A stretch of 64,000 nt of DNA from Microbacterium sp. W4I20. Its GTDB lineage: Bacteria; Actinomycetota; Actinomycetes; Actinomycetales; Microbacteriaceae. The notes under the pieces are model-generated. The model worked only from the letters and a program-made list of their open reading frames with translations. It was not told the origin of the DNA and made no database searches. The stretch is from contig NZ_JAUSYB010000001.1 of NCBI RefSeq assembly GCF_030816505.1, positions 1,178,001 through 1,242,000 on the forward strand, in the 5' to 3' direction. A program made the position numbers and the translations under genes. This document shows, piece after piece, positions 18,961-28,158 of this stretch (position 1 is its first letter; each line of letters opens with the position of its first letter).

Positions 18961-21053
18961 CCGAGTACCTTCCGAGCTACGTCGAGGGATCCTGGTGGAC
19001 CCCGGCCCTTCGACAGGCTCAGGGACCAATCACGGGCACCGAGGTGCGCGACGCGTCGACCGGCGAGGTCGTGACCCGGGTGAGCACCGACGGGCTCGAT
19101 CTGGCCGCCGCGCTCGAGCACGCTCGCACGGTCGGGCAGGCCAGCCTGGGTGCGCTCACGTTCCACCAGCGCGCCGTGCTGCTGAAGAAGTTCGCGCTCG
19201 CTCTGACCGAGCGCAAGGAGGAGCTCTACGCTTTGTCCGCGCGGACCGGGGCGACGAAGACCGACTCCTGGGTGGACATCGACGGCGGCATCGGCGTGCT
19301 GTTCTCCTACTCCGGCAAGGGTCGCCGCGAGCTGCCGAACAGCAGGGTGCATGTCGACGGGCCGGTGGAGCCGCTCTCGAAGGACGGCTCGTTCCTGGGT
19401 CGGCACATCCACACGACGCTTCCCGGCGTGGCCGTGCAGATCAATGCCTTCAACTTCCCGGTGTGGGGGTCGCTCGAGAAGCTGGCCCCGGCCTTCCTCG
19501 CGGGCATGCCGACGCTCGTCAAGCCGGCGACGCCGACCGGCTACCTCGCCGAGGCGATGGTGCGGATCCTCGTCGAGTCGGGCCTTCTGCCGGATGGTTC
19601 GCTGCAGCTCGTCAGCGGCAGCGTTCCGACGCTGTTCGATCACCTGCGGCTCGGCGACATCGTCGGCTTCACCGGCAGCGCCTCGACGGCCGAGAGCCTG
19701 AAGGCCCACCCCGCGGTACAGACGGGCGGGGTGCGGTTCACCGCCGAGACCGACTCGATCAACGCCTCCGTGCTCGGCACGGACGCCGTGCAGGGCACGC
19801 CCGAGTTCGATGCCTACGTGCGCCAACTCGTGACGGAGATGACGACGAAGGCAGGCCAGAAGTGCACGGCGATCCGACGGGCCATCGTGCCAGCTGGATC
19901 GGCGGATGCTGTGATCGATGCGGTCCGCGTGCGGATCGCCGACAAGACGGTGCTGGGCGACCCGCGCGTCGAAGGCGTCACGATGGGGCCGCTGGCCTCC
20001 ACCGCGCAGCGCGACGAGGTGCTCCGACAGGTCGGCAGGCTGCAGGATGCCGGTGGACGCATCGTCGTCGGATCGACCGACGCCCCCGAGGTGAGACGCG
20101 CCGACGGCAGCACGGGCGCGGTGGTGGACGGTGCGTTCGTCTCCCCCATCCTGCTGCGCTTCGACGACTCGCAGACCGAGGCTGCGCACGAGGTCGAGGC
20201 CTTCGGGCCGGTGTCGTCGCTGCTGACCTACGACACGATCGCCGAGGCCGCGGAGCTCGTGGGCCGCGGCGGCGGATCGCTGGTCACGAGCATCGCGACG
20301 CACGATCCGGTGCAGGCCGTCGACCTCGCCACCCGCATCGCCCCGTTCAACGGACGCATGCTGCTGCTCGACCGCGACGACTCCCGCTCCTCGACGGGGC
20401 ACGGTTCCCCGCTCCCGAACCTCGTGCACGGTGGTCCCGGCCGTGCGGGTGGCGGCGAGGAGCTCGGCGGCATCCGTGCCGTGCTCCACCACATGCAGCG
20501 CACGGCCGTGCAGGGTTCGCCCGAGATGCTGACCGCTCTCACCGGCGTGTGGCATGCGGGCTCGGCGGCGCGGAGCGAGGGGCGGCATCCGTTCCGCAAG
20601 GCGCTCTCCGAGCTGCGCATCGGCGACCAGGTCGTGTCGGCGTCGCGCGAGGTGACGCTCGCCGACATCGAGACCTTCGCGCACTTCACCGGCGACACGT
20701 TCTATGCGCACATGGACGAGGAGGCCGCCGCCGCGAACCCGTTCTTCCCCGGGCGCGTCGCGCACGGCTACCTGCTCGTGTCCTGGGCGGCCGGGCTCTT
20801 CGTCGACCCCGAGCCCGGACCTGTGCTCGCGAACTCCGGCCTGGAGAACCTGCGCTTCGTCACCCCGGTGTCGCCGGGCGACGAGATCCGCGTCGAGCTC
20901 ACCGCGAAGCAGATCACCCCGCGCGAGACCGACGAGTACGGCGAGGTGCGCTGGGACGCCGTCATCCGGAACCAGGACGATGAGATCGTCGCGACCTACG
21001 ACGTGCTGACCCTCGTCAGCAAGGAACCGGCTGCGGTAGCGGTCCCGGCATGA
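18957..21053 (+). CDS. paaZ: Bifunctional oxepin-CoA hydrolase / 3-oxo-5,6-dehydrosuberyl-CoA semialdehyde dehydrogenase
   Basis: A 698-residue fusion. An N-terminal aldehyde dehydrogenase (about residues 30-530, catalytic Cys in KAGQKCTAIRR) is followed by a C-terminal MaoC-type hydratase (about 545-690, with the GDTFYAHMD and HGYLLVS blocks). It opens the oxepin-CoA ring and oxidises the resulting aldehyde. E. coli PaaZ is about 680 residues. Residues 17-24 (ALRQAQGP) are encoded by a dispersed repeat (19006-19027) inserted in an N-terminal loop, where E. coli PaaZ has no matching segment. Four-base overlaps link it to paaH and paaI. Confidence 0.95.
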   Translation: MTEYLPSYVEGSWWTPALRQAQGPITGTEVRDASTGEVVTRVSTDGLDLAAALEHARTVGQASLGALTFHQRAVLLKKFALALTERKEELYALSARTGATKTDSWVDIDGGIGVLFSYSGKGRRELPNSRVHVDGPVEPLSKDGSFLGRHIHTTLPGVAVQINAFNFPVWGSLEKLAPAFLAGMPTLVKPATPTGYLAEAMVRILVESGLLPDGSLQLVSGSVPTLFDHLRLGDIVGFTGSASTAESLKAHPAVQTGGVRFTAETDSINASVLGTDAVQGTPEFDAYVRQLVTEMTTKAGQKCTAIRRAIVPAGSADAVIDAVRVRIADKTVLGDPRVEGVTMGPLASTAQRDEVLRQVGRLQDAGGRIVVGSTDAPEVRRADGSTGAVVDGAFVSPILLRFDDSQTEAAHEVEAFGPVSSLLTYDTIAEAAELVGRGGGSLVTSIATHDPVQAVDLATRIAPFNGRMLLLDRDDSRSSTGHGSPLPNLVHGGPGRAGGGEELGGIRAVLHHMQRTAVQGSPEMLTALTGVWHAGSAARSEGRHPFRKALSELRIGDQVVSASREVTLADIETFAHFTGDTFYAHMDEEAAAANPFFPGRVAHGYLLVSWAAGLFVDPEPGPVLANSGLENLRFVTPVSPGDEIRVELTAKQITPRETDEYGEVRWDAVIRNQDDEIVATYDVLTLVSKEPAAVAVPA
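19006..19027 (+). repeat. 22-bp short repeat R1a inside paaZ
   Basis: The unit centred on CTTCGACAGGCTCAGGGA is read in frame as LRQAQGP within the paaZ N-terminus. Similar units occur at 32160, 33008 and, inverted, at 34720. Confidence 0.85.
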
Positions 21054-21433
21054 GGGAGATGATGCGGCGCGATGCCGCGTCGGCCGCGCTCGGCATGGTC
21101 GTCGACCTCGACGAACCCGGCCGTTCCGTCGTGTCGATGCTGGTGCGGGACGACATGCTCAACGGCTTCGCCATCACGCACGGGGGCCTCGTGTTCGCGC
21201 TCGCGGACACGGCCTTCGCCCTCGCCTGCAATGAAGACGAACGCGTCACCGTCGCGGCGGGAGCGGACATCACGTTCCTGAAGTCGACGCACGCCGGACA
21301 GACCCTCACCGCGACGGCGATCCGACGCGTACGCTCCGGACGCACCGGTCTCTACGACGTCACGGTGACGGATGACATGGGGGACGTCGTCGCGGAGTTC
21401 CGCGGCCGCTCCGTCACGACGAACCGGCGCTAG
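21050..21433 (+). CDS. paaI: Hydroxyphenylacetyl-CoA thioesterase PaaI
   Basis: A 127-residue hot-dog-fold thioesterase. The core has NGFAITHGGLVFALADTAFALACN, matching the PaaI signature with the catalytic Asp and the HGG loop. It is thought to release CoA from dead-end acyl-CoA intermediates so the free-CoA pool is not depleted. The ATG at 21050 overlaps the paaZ stop (ATGA); ATG codons at 21059 and 21062 are alternative starts. It is the last gene of the coupled run; a convergent lipoprotein gene follows after six bases. Confidence 0.9.
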   Translation: MREMMRRDAASAALGMVVDLDEPGRSVVSMLVRDDMLNGFAITHGGLVFALADTAFALACNEDERVTVAAGADITFLKSTHAGQTLTATAIRRVRSGRTGLYDVTVTDDMGDVVAEFRGRSVTTNRR

Positions 21434-21439
21434 ACCGGC

Positions 21440-22750
21440 TCAGCCCTCCCCGACGAAGACATACTCCCGGCGAAGCGTTCCGTCTTCCGCGGTGATGCCG
21501 ATGATGCTCGCCCCCTCCTCCGAGACCTCCCGGTCGGAGTGGAAGATCAGAAGGCGCCCGTCCCGGGTGGAGACCTCGTACTGATGGATTCCGGCCGAAA
21601 CGATGCGCACGGACGTGCCCTCCGGGAACGCGGTCATCGCGCTCGACACCGGGTCGCCCACACCGACGTCCCCGGCACGGGGAAGAACGGAGCCGTCGGC
21701 CGGCGCGTCTCCGTACAGAGCGATGCTCCCGGCTCGGATCGCCGAGACGACGGTGGCCTCCTCCTTCGGCACGACCGAGAGTCGGGCGTTCCCGTCCGGG
21801 CTGACCAGCTGCCACTCGCCGAGCCCACCCTCGGGCTTCTCGACCTCGGCGCCGGGCGCCGCGGCGGCGACCGTCTCGATCTCCGCGCCGAGTTGCAGCG
21901 GGCCCACCCCGTCGAAACCGATCTGCCATTGGTTCCAGGGCGCGCTCGCGTCGACCTCGACCTCTTCGCGCTCGACAGGAGGATTCGCCGTGAGCTCGTC
22001 GACGAGTCGGTCGGCAGCATCCTGTGCGCGATCGGCCAACAGCTGCGCTGCCGCCGCCGTGTCGAGCGCCGGCTCTCCTTCGAAGGGGTGCCAGAACTCG
22101 ACCAGCACATTCCCCACCGAAGCCACTCCGTAGTAGAAGCGGGTGTCTTCGCCGGTGTTCGAGCCGAAGTCGAGCACGAGTGCGCCTGCGATGGCGCGCA
22201 CCCCCTCACCCTCGTCGATCACGGTGCTCGTGTAGGAGGACGCATGGCCGTCCAGAGTGAACTGCTCACATCCCGCTGCAGCCTCCGCGTAGTCGTCCAT
22301 CCGGTTCTGAGCCTGCGTCTCATCGGCGAACTGGAGGACGTGGAACGATCCTCCCCGCTGGATGTCCGCGGCGTCCCCCGGCCACGTGATCGAGCGCGCG
22401 CCGATCGACCCCAGCGACGCCTCGGTGAGAAAGAGGACGCAGAGTTCCGGAGCCACCTGCGTGCCGAATCCGTCCGAGATCTGTACCAGCGACGCCGACG
22501 GCTCGCCGACGTCGGTGACACCCGGGATCGTGGCTGTGATCTCGTCCGCGGTGGGCAGGAACCAGTCCAGTTCGGCTCCGAAGAACTGCAGCGGTCCTGC
22601 GTACGGCTCCGGCGCCGGGGTCTGCGGTGCCGCGGACGAGGTCTCGGTCGGGGTCGGTTCGGGTTCCGGCGCGCAGGCGGACAGAGCGAGAAGCGACCCG
22701 ACGGCGACGACGCCGATCACGGTCGTGGTGAGTGAACGCAGACGTGACAT
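21440..22750 (-). CDS. Secreted lipoprotein of unknown function
   Basis: A 436-residue lipoprotein. A signal peptide with a basic start and hydrophobic core ends in the lipobox LSAC near residue 27. A Pro/Thr/Glu-rich stretch and two globular regions follow: about residues 55-255 (contains paired Cys, PELCVLF and AAGCEQF) and about 275-436. The second half has a pattern seen in actinobacterial lipoproteins with unknown ligand. GGAGGG precedes the ATG. No operon partner is present: it stands alone between paaI and dhaM. Function is not recognised. Confidence 0.75.
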   Translation of the reverse strand: MSRLRSLTTTVIGVVAVGSLLALSACAPEPEPTPTETSSAAPQTPAPEPYAGPLQFFGAELDWFLPTADEITATIPGVTDVGEPSASLVQISDGFGTQVAPELCVLFLTEASLGSIGARSITWPGDAADIQRGGSFHVLQFADETQAQNRMDDYAEAAAGCEQFTLDGHASSYTSTVIDEGEGVRAIAGALVLDFGSNTGEDTRFYYGVASVGNVLVEFWHPFEGEPALDTAAAAQLLADRAQDAADRLVDELTANPPVEREEVEVDASAPWNQWQIGFDGVGPLQLGAEIETVAAAAPGAEVEKPEGGLGEWQLVSPDGNARLSVVPKEEATVVSAIRAGSIALYGDAPADGSVLPRAGDVGVGDPVSSAMTAFPEGTSVRIVSAGIHQYEVSTRDGRLLIFHSDREVSEEGASIIGITAEDGTLRREYVFVGEG

Positions 22751-22904
22751 CGTGCCCTCCGGTGATGAACGTTCGTCGCGGAGCGACGCCCCTGAGCTGA
22801 GCGTAGAGCCCGCTCGCCCAGAGCAAACGCACCCCCGTGCATGTCGAGATCAGAATGATAAGGATCGCATGCCGACAGCCGTATACGGGCGGCGGGCGAA
22901 CCGA

Positions 22905-25400
22905 TCACCCGACGTGCACGGCGGACATCACGGTCGATGCCGCCGCCCGTGCTTCTGCGGCCGTCGCTGCGCCGAGTGCCGCCTTCGCCGCACGTCGACA
23001 GGTCCCCTGATCGGCCTCGGCGAGCGCCGCGGCCACCCGGCCGAGCGATCGTGCCGTCATCGACAGCGAGGTCACGCCGAGGCCGACGAGAACGGGAGCG
23101 AGCGCCGGGTCACCGCCGGCCTCGCCGCAGACCCCGACCGGCTTCCCCGCCGCACGCCCCGCATCACCGACCGCGCCGATCAGGCGCAGCACCGCCGGCT
23201 GCCACGGATCGTTCAGATCGCCGAGCTCGCTGAGCAGGCGGTCGGCCGCCAACGTGTACTGCGCGAGATCGTTGGTCCCGATGCTGACGAAGTCGACGAT
23301 CTCGAACAACTCGACAGCCAGCACTGCGGCCGACGGCGTCTCGATCATGATCCCCACGCGGTCGAGACCCGCCGCACGACAACGATCCGCGAAGTCCCGC
23401 GCCTCCTCGACGGTCGCGACCATCGGAGCCATCACCTCCACCTGCGCCGATTCGGCGGCGGCGGCACGGGCGAGCGCCTCCAGCTGATCATCGAGGAGCT
23501 GCGGAGAGCGGCGAGCGATGCGCAGCCCTCGCACACCGAGAGCCGGATTGTCCTCGTGGTCCGCGTTGGCGAACGGCAGCGGCTTGTCGCTGCCCGCGTC
23601 GAGTGTGCGTACGACCACCTTGCGGCCGGGGAAGGCGGCGAGCACGCCGCGGTAGGCGTCGACCTGCTCGTCGACGCTCGGCGCCTCCGTCCGGTCCAGG
23701 AAGCAGAACTCGGTGCGGAAGAGTCCGACGCCTTCGGCGTGCGCGGACGCGGCAGTCGCAGCATCCGCCGCTCCGCCGACATTCGCGAGCAGAGGCACGG
23801 GATGGCCGTCTGCCAGCGCGCCGGAGCCGTCGAACGCGACGACGACGGCAGCCGCCCTCGCCTCAGCCACACGTTCAGCGGGAGGGTCCACCTCGACCGT
23901 TCCGCGCTCGCCGTCGACGAGGAGCAGCGACCCGGCGACCACTCCCGTGGCCCCGGTCGCGCCGACGACCGCCGGCAGCCCCAGGGACCGGGCGATGATC
24001 GCGGTGTGCGACGTCGGTCCGCCCTGCTCCGTGACGAGGCCCACGCACTGCCCGCCCTCGAGCGACGCCGTGTCGGCGGGCGCGAGATCTGTGGCGACGA
24101 GCACGAACGGCTCATCCCGTTCCGGCACGCCGGGCATGTCGACCTCGAGGATCTCGGCGATGATCCGATCCCGCACATCCCGGATGTCCGCGACGCGTTC
24201 CGCCATCCGGCCGCCGAGCGCGGCGAGCCCCTTCTCGTGCGCGGCCGCGGCCTCCCACACGGCTCGCGCGCCGCTGCGCCCCTTGGTCCGCACGAGTGCC
24301 GTCGCATCGGCGACGAGCTCCGGATCGGACGCGAGGAGCCGGGATGCGTCGAGGATCGCCCTCGCCTCTCCTGTGGCCTGAGCCGTGCGCGACCGCAGCT
24401 GATCCGCGACGGCCACGGCCGCCCACTCGATGGCGGAGACCTCGTCGGCACGGTTCTCGGGCGCGATCACCGCGGCCGCATCGGGTTCCGGAAGAGGAGG
24501 GGCGAGCAGCACAGCGGGTGCCGCGACCCGTCCGGCGCTCACTCCGCGCCCGCGGAGCACGCCGGACGCGATGGCGGCCGGCATCTCGGCGGGGCCGTCC
24601 GCCGCACCGGCGTGCAGCGAGGCAGAACCGGGCGATGCAGAGGCCGGCGCTTCCGAGGGCGCGGCGTCCGTGCCCTCGCCGAAGCCGTCGTCGAACAGCG
24701 CCACCACACGTTCCAGCGCCGCGTCGGCACCCGCGCCGCTGACGCTCACCTCGACGTCGTCGCCCTGCCGCGCACCGAGGATCAGCAGTCGCGACAGACT
24801 CGCCGCCGACGCCTCGGGGCCGTCGGGCAGCCGGCGCAGACGCACCTCGGCGCCTGCCGATGCCTCCGCGATCAGAGCGGCGGGGCGAGCATGGATGCCG
24901 AGCGCATTGCGCACCCGCACCCGGCGCACCAGCGCGTCGGAGGGCGGCGCGTCAGCCCGCACGTCTGTCGATGCGGGCTCGGGCTCTCCCAGCTGCCCGG
25001 TCTTCGCCCCGAGCGCGGCTCCGGCCTCCGCGGCGACGTCGTCGAGCGATCCGCCGGCCGCCGCCGACACCACCGCTGCGAGCAGGCCCTCGACGAACGG
25101 GGCTGGGGCGAGCGTCACGGGCACGTTGCTCACACGTAGCTCGAGGGCCAGTTCCGCGCTGAGCACCGCGGACCCGAGGTCCATCAGCACCAGCACGCCC
25201 TCGCAGTCGACAGCCAGCTCGTCGATCGCGCCCGCGACCGCGACCGCATCCGTCCCGAGGATCGGAGCGCCGTCGGGATCGGTACCTGCTCCCGCTGCGA
25301 CCTCGACCCGCACGTTGCCGCCCTGGACCATCTGCAGGGCAAGCTCCAGCGCCGCCTCCCCGAGTCGAGCGCTGTGGGAGACGGCGACGATCCCGATCAT
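22905..25400 (-). CDS. dhaM: PTS phosphocarrier DhaM with HPr and complete Enzyme I domains
   Basis: An 831-residue three-part phosphotransfer protein that passes phosphate from PEP to the ADP held by DhaL. Residues 1-120 are the EIIA-like DhaM domain (phospho-His9 in VSHSARLGE). Residues about 155-240 are HPr (phospho-His170 in GIHARPAA). Residues about 275-831 are Enzyme I with phospho-His465 in GGPTSHTAIIAR, the PEP-binding FRTEF block and the C-terminal catalytic Cys in VGVCGEAGGDP. E. coli DhaM keeps only part of Enzyme I; here all EI catalytic landmarks are visible. Its start overlaps the dhaL stop. Confidence 0.92.
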   Translation of the reverse strand: MIGIVAVSHSARLGEAALELALQMVQGGNVRVEVAAGAGTDPDGAPILGTDAVAVAGAIDELAVDCEGVLVLMDLGSAVLSAELALELRVSNVPVTLAPAPFVEGLLAAVVSAAAGGSLDDVAAEAGAALGAKTGQLGEPEPASTDVRADAPPSDALVRRVRVRNALGIHARPAALIAEASAGAEVRLRRLPDGPEASAASLSRLLILGARQGDDVEVSVSGAGADAALERVVALFDDGFGEGTDAAPSEAPASASPGSASLHAGAADGPAEMPAAIASGVLRGRGVSAGRVAAPAVLLAPPLPEPDAAAVIAPENRADEVSAIEWAAVAVADQLRSRTAQATGEARAILDASRLLASDPELVADATALVRTKGRSGARAVWEAAAAHEKGLAALGGRMAERVADIRDVRDRIIAEILEVDMPGVPERDEPFVLVATDLAPADTASLEGGQCVGLVTEQGGPTSHTAIIARSLGLPAVVGATGATGVVAGSLLLVDGERGTVEVDPPAERVAEARAAAVVVAFDGSGALADGHPVPLLANVGGAADAATAASAHAEGVGLFRTEFCFLDRTEAPSVDEQVDAYRGVLAAFPGRKVVVRTLDAGSDKPLPFANADHEDNPALGVRGLRIARRSPQLLDDQLEALARAAAAESAQVEVMAPMVATVEEARDFADRCRAAGLDRVGIMIETPSAAVLAVELFEIVDFVSIGTNDLAQYTLAADRLLSELGDLNDPWQPAVLRLIGAVGDAGRAAGKPVGVCGEAGGDPALAPVLVGLGVTSLSMTARSLGRVAAALAEADQGTCRRAAKAALGAATAAEARAAASTVMSAVHVG

Positions 25401-26044
25401 CAGGAAGTGCCGGAGACCGCTGCGGCCAGCGTCTCGAAGAGGATCGTGGTGGAGGCCGAACCGGGATCGAGATGCCCGGCACTGCGTTCGCCGAGGTAGC
25501 TCGCACGGCCCTTGCGGGCGACGAGCGGCTCGGTCGCATCACGACCGGCGGCGGCAGCAGCAGCCGCCTTCTGCACCGCATCCGCGACCGATGATCCGTC
25601 GGCGAGAGCCGCATCCAGCGCGTCGACGGCCGGCGCCATGGCGTCGAACATCGTCTTGTCCCCCGCCTCGGCCTTGCCGCGGGCGACGATGCCGTCGAGG
25701 CCCGCCCGAAGCGCCGCGGCGAGCCCCGCGGCGTCGAGCTCGGACACGGCGCCTGCCGTCATCCCCATCCGCAGGAAGAACGTCCCGTACAGCGGACCGC
25801 TCGCGCCGCCCACCGAACTCACCAGGGTCATCCCGACCGATTTCAGCAGCTCGTCGACGGTGCCCGGTGCGCCGGAACCCAGCTTCTCGCCCACCGCATT
25901 CATACCGCGCGCCATGTTGGCTCCGTGGTCAGCGTCGCCGATCGCGGAGTCGAGCTCGGTGAGCCATTCTCGTTTCTCGGTGACGGCCGCCCCGAAACGG
26001 GTGATCCAGTCGACCAGGATGTCGGTTCCGATGGTGTCAGTCAT
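25400..26044 (-). CDS. dhaL: Dihydroxyacetone kinase, ADP-binding subunit DhaL
   Basis: A 214-residue alpha-helical barrel subunit that holds a permanently bound ADP and phosphorylates dihydroxyacetone on DhaK. Family motifs are AIGDADHGANMARG (Mg-ADP-coordinating Asp and His residues), SSVGGASGPLYGTFF and LVARKGRASYLGERS. AAGGA eight bases upstream supports the ATG at 26044; the frame extends ten codons further. It lies between dhaK (separated by a 61-bp palindrome) and dhaM (stop overlaps start). Confidence 0.94.
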   Translation of the reverse strand: MTDTIGTDILVDWITRFGAAVTEKREWLTELDSAIGDADHGANMARGMNAVGEKLGSGAPGTVDELLKSVGMTLVSSVGGASGPLYGTFFLRMGMTAGAVSELDAAGLAAALRAGLDGIVARGKAEAGDKTMFDAMAPAVDALDAALADGSSVADAVQKAAAAAAAGRDATEPLVARKGRASYLGERSAGHLDPGSASTTILFETLAAAVSGTS

Positions 26045-26080
26045 ACGTGCAGTCCTTCGTGGGTACGAGTTCAAGATTCT

Positions 26081-26141
26081 GTTCCGGTCGCGATATTCCA
26101 GGCATCCGGGGTCGATTCGGCTGGAATATCGCGACGGGAGC
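26081..26141. repeat. 61-bp palindromic element B1, inside the dha operon
   Basis: Perfect 15-bp arms GTCGCGATATTCCAG (26087-26101) and its complement (26121-26135), extended outward with one mismatch to a G(C/T)TCC edge. It sits between dhaK and dhaL on the same transcript, so full termination here would cut the operon. Confidence 0.87.
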
Positions 26142-26165
26142 GAGGTGGGTGGGGTGGCGGGCGGC

Positions 26166-27158
<993 letters not shown>

Positions 27159-27196
27159 CGTTCGATCTCCTTCGATCTGTCGTCTCCCGCGATGAC

Positions 27197-27234
27197 TTTC
27201 GCGAAAATCCGAAAGCAATTCGTTAATGTCGAAT
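27197..27234. promoter_or_regulatory. Candidate operators between dhaK and the IclR gene
   Basis: Two palindromes lie in the AT-richer divergent region: perfect TTTCGCGAAA (27197-27206) and ATTCGTTAATGTCGAAT (27218-27234, 5-bp arms, 7-base spacer). The second resembles the spacing of the IclR sites at 43415 and 43435. Assignment to the adjacent regulator is inference. Confidence 0.5.
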
Positions 27235-27321
27235 ATGCTCGGACCCGGTCGGGTTGTCAAGATCAATCCTGACGACCCACCATCAGCCGGCTCGACGATG
27301 CACCGGAAGGAGAAGAGACCT

Positions 27322-28089
27322 GTGATCCAAGCGATCGACCGCGCAGCGAAGATCCTCGAACTGCTCCAGGGCGCCCGCCATCTGGGCATCACCGACCTCT
27401 CCGCCGCCCTCGGCCTCCCACCGTCCACCGTGCACGGCATCGTGAAGTCGCTGCGCTCGCACGGACTCGTGGCGAAGGAACGCGGCGGTCAGCGGTACAT
27501 GCTCGGCCCGACGCTGCTGCGGCTCAGCAACGTGTATCTCGACACGCTCGACGTGCGGGCGCGCGCCATGCGCTGGACACAGGAACTCGCCCGACGCACG
27601 AACCTCTCGGTCCGCCTCGGTGCCCCGCACTTCACCGACGTGCTGGTCATCCATCACAACCTGCGGCCCGACGACAGCCAGCAGATGCTGGAGACCGGCG
27701 TCGCGATCCCCGCCCACGCCTCAGCGATGGGAAAGGTACTGCTCGCCTACGACCTCGGCTTCCAGCGGAGCGTCTTCGAACAGCCGCTGCGCAGCCTCAC
27801 CGGCGACACGGTCACCGACGTCGCCCGGCTCACTCTGGAGTTTCCGGTGATCGCGGAACGCGGCAGCGCGAGCGAGGTCGATGAGGCGGTGCTCGGGGAA
27901 TCGTCGATCGCCGCCCCCATCGCCGATGCCTCGAACGACATCGTCGCCGCGGTGGCCGTGGTCATGCCCTCCTCTCAGGCCGCGGAGACCGACGCGGTGC
28001 TCGACGCTCTGCGCGAGACCGCCCGCAACATCTCGCGAGAGCTCGGGGCGACGTCGTGGCCGCCCCGCATCGCCCCTGCGGAGGACTGA
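27322..28089 (+). CDS. IclR-family regulator of the dha operon
   Basis: A 255-residue regulator: winged helix at the N-terminus ([25 protein letters not shown]) and an IclR effector domain. The GTG at 27322 has AAGGAG nine bases upstream and yields the standard family start at the first helix; ATG codons at 27226 and 27298 would add N-terminal residues without a binding site. It is divergent from dhaK, so it probably controls dhaKLM in response to glycerol or dihydroxyacetone, as GylR does for glycerol genes. Effector assignment is inference. Confidence 0.87.
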   Translation: MIQAIDRAAKILELLQGARHLGITDLSAALGLPPSTVHGIVKSLRSHGLVAKERGGQRYMLGPTLLRLSNVYLDTLDVRARAMRWTQELARRTNLSVRLGAPHFTDVLVIHHNLRPDDSQQMLETGVAIPAHASAMGKVLLAYDLGFQRSVFEQPLRSLTGDTVTDVARLTLEFPVIAERGSASEVDEAVLGESSIAAPIADASNDIVAAVAVVMPSSQAAETDAVLDALRETARNISRELGATSWPPRIAPAED

Positions 28090-28158
28090 GCACTCACGCG
28101 TTGCGAGATCAGCCAAGCACTGCGTCGGCCTGGCAGGGTCCTCAGCCGCGCCGGGCCG

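Noticed and set aside
18933..20765. 610-residue open frame on the minus strand
   Set aside because: It is antisense to paaZ. The long frame is a by-product of G/C-rich third positions; its product has no recognisable motif, whereas paaZ has all family landmarks.
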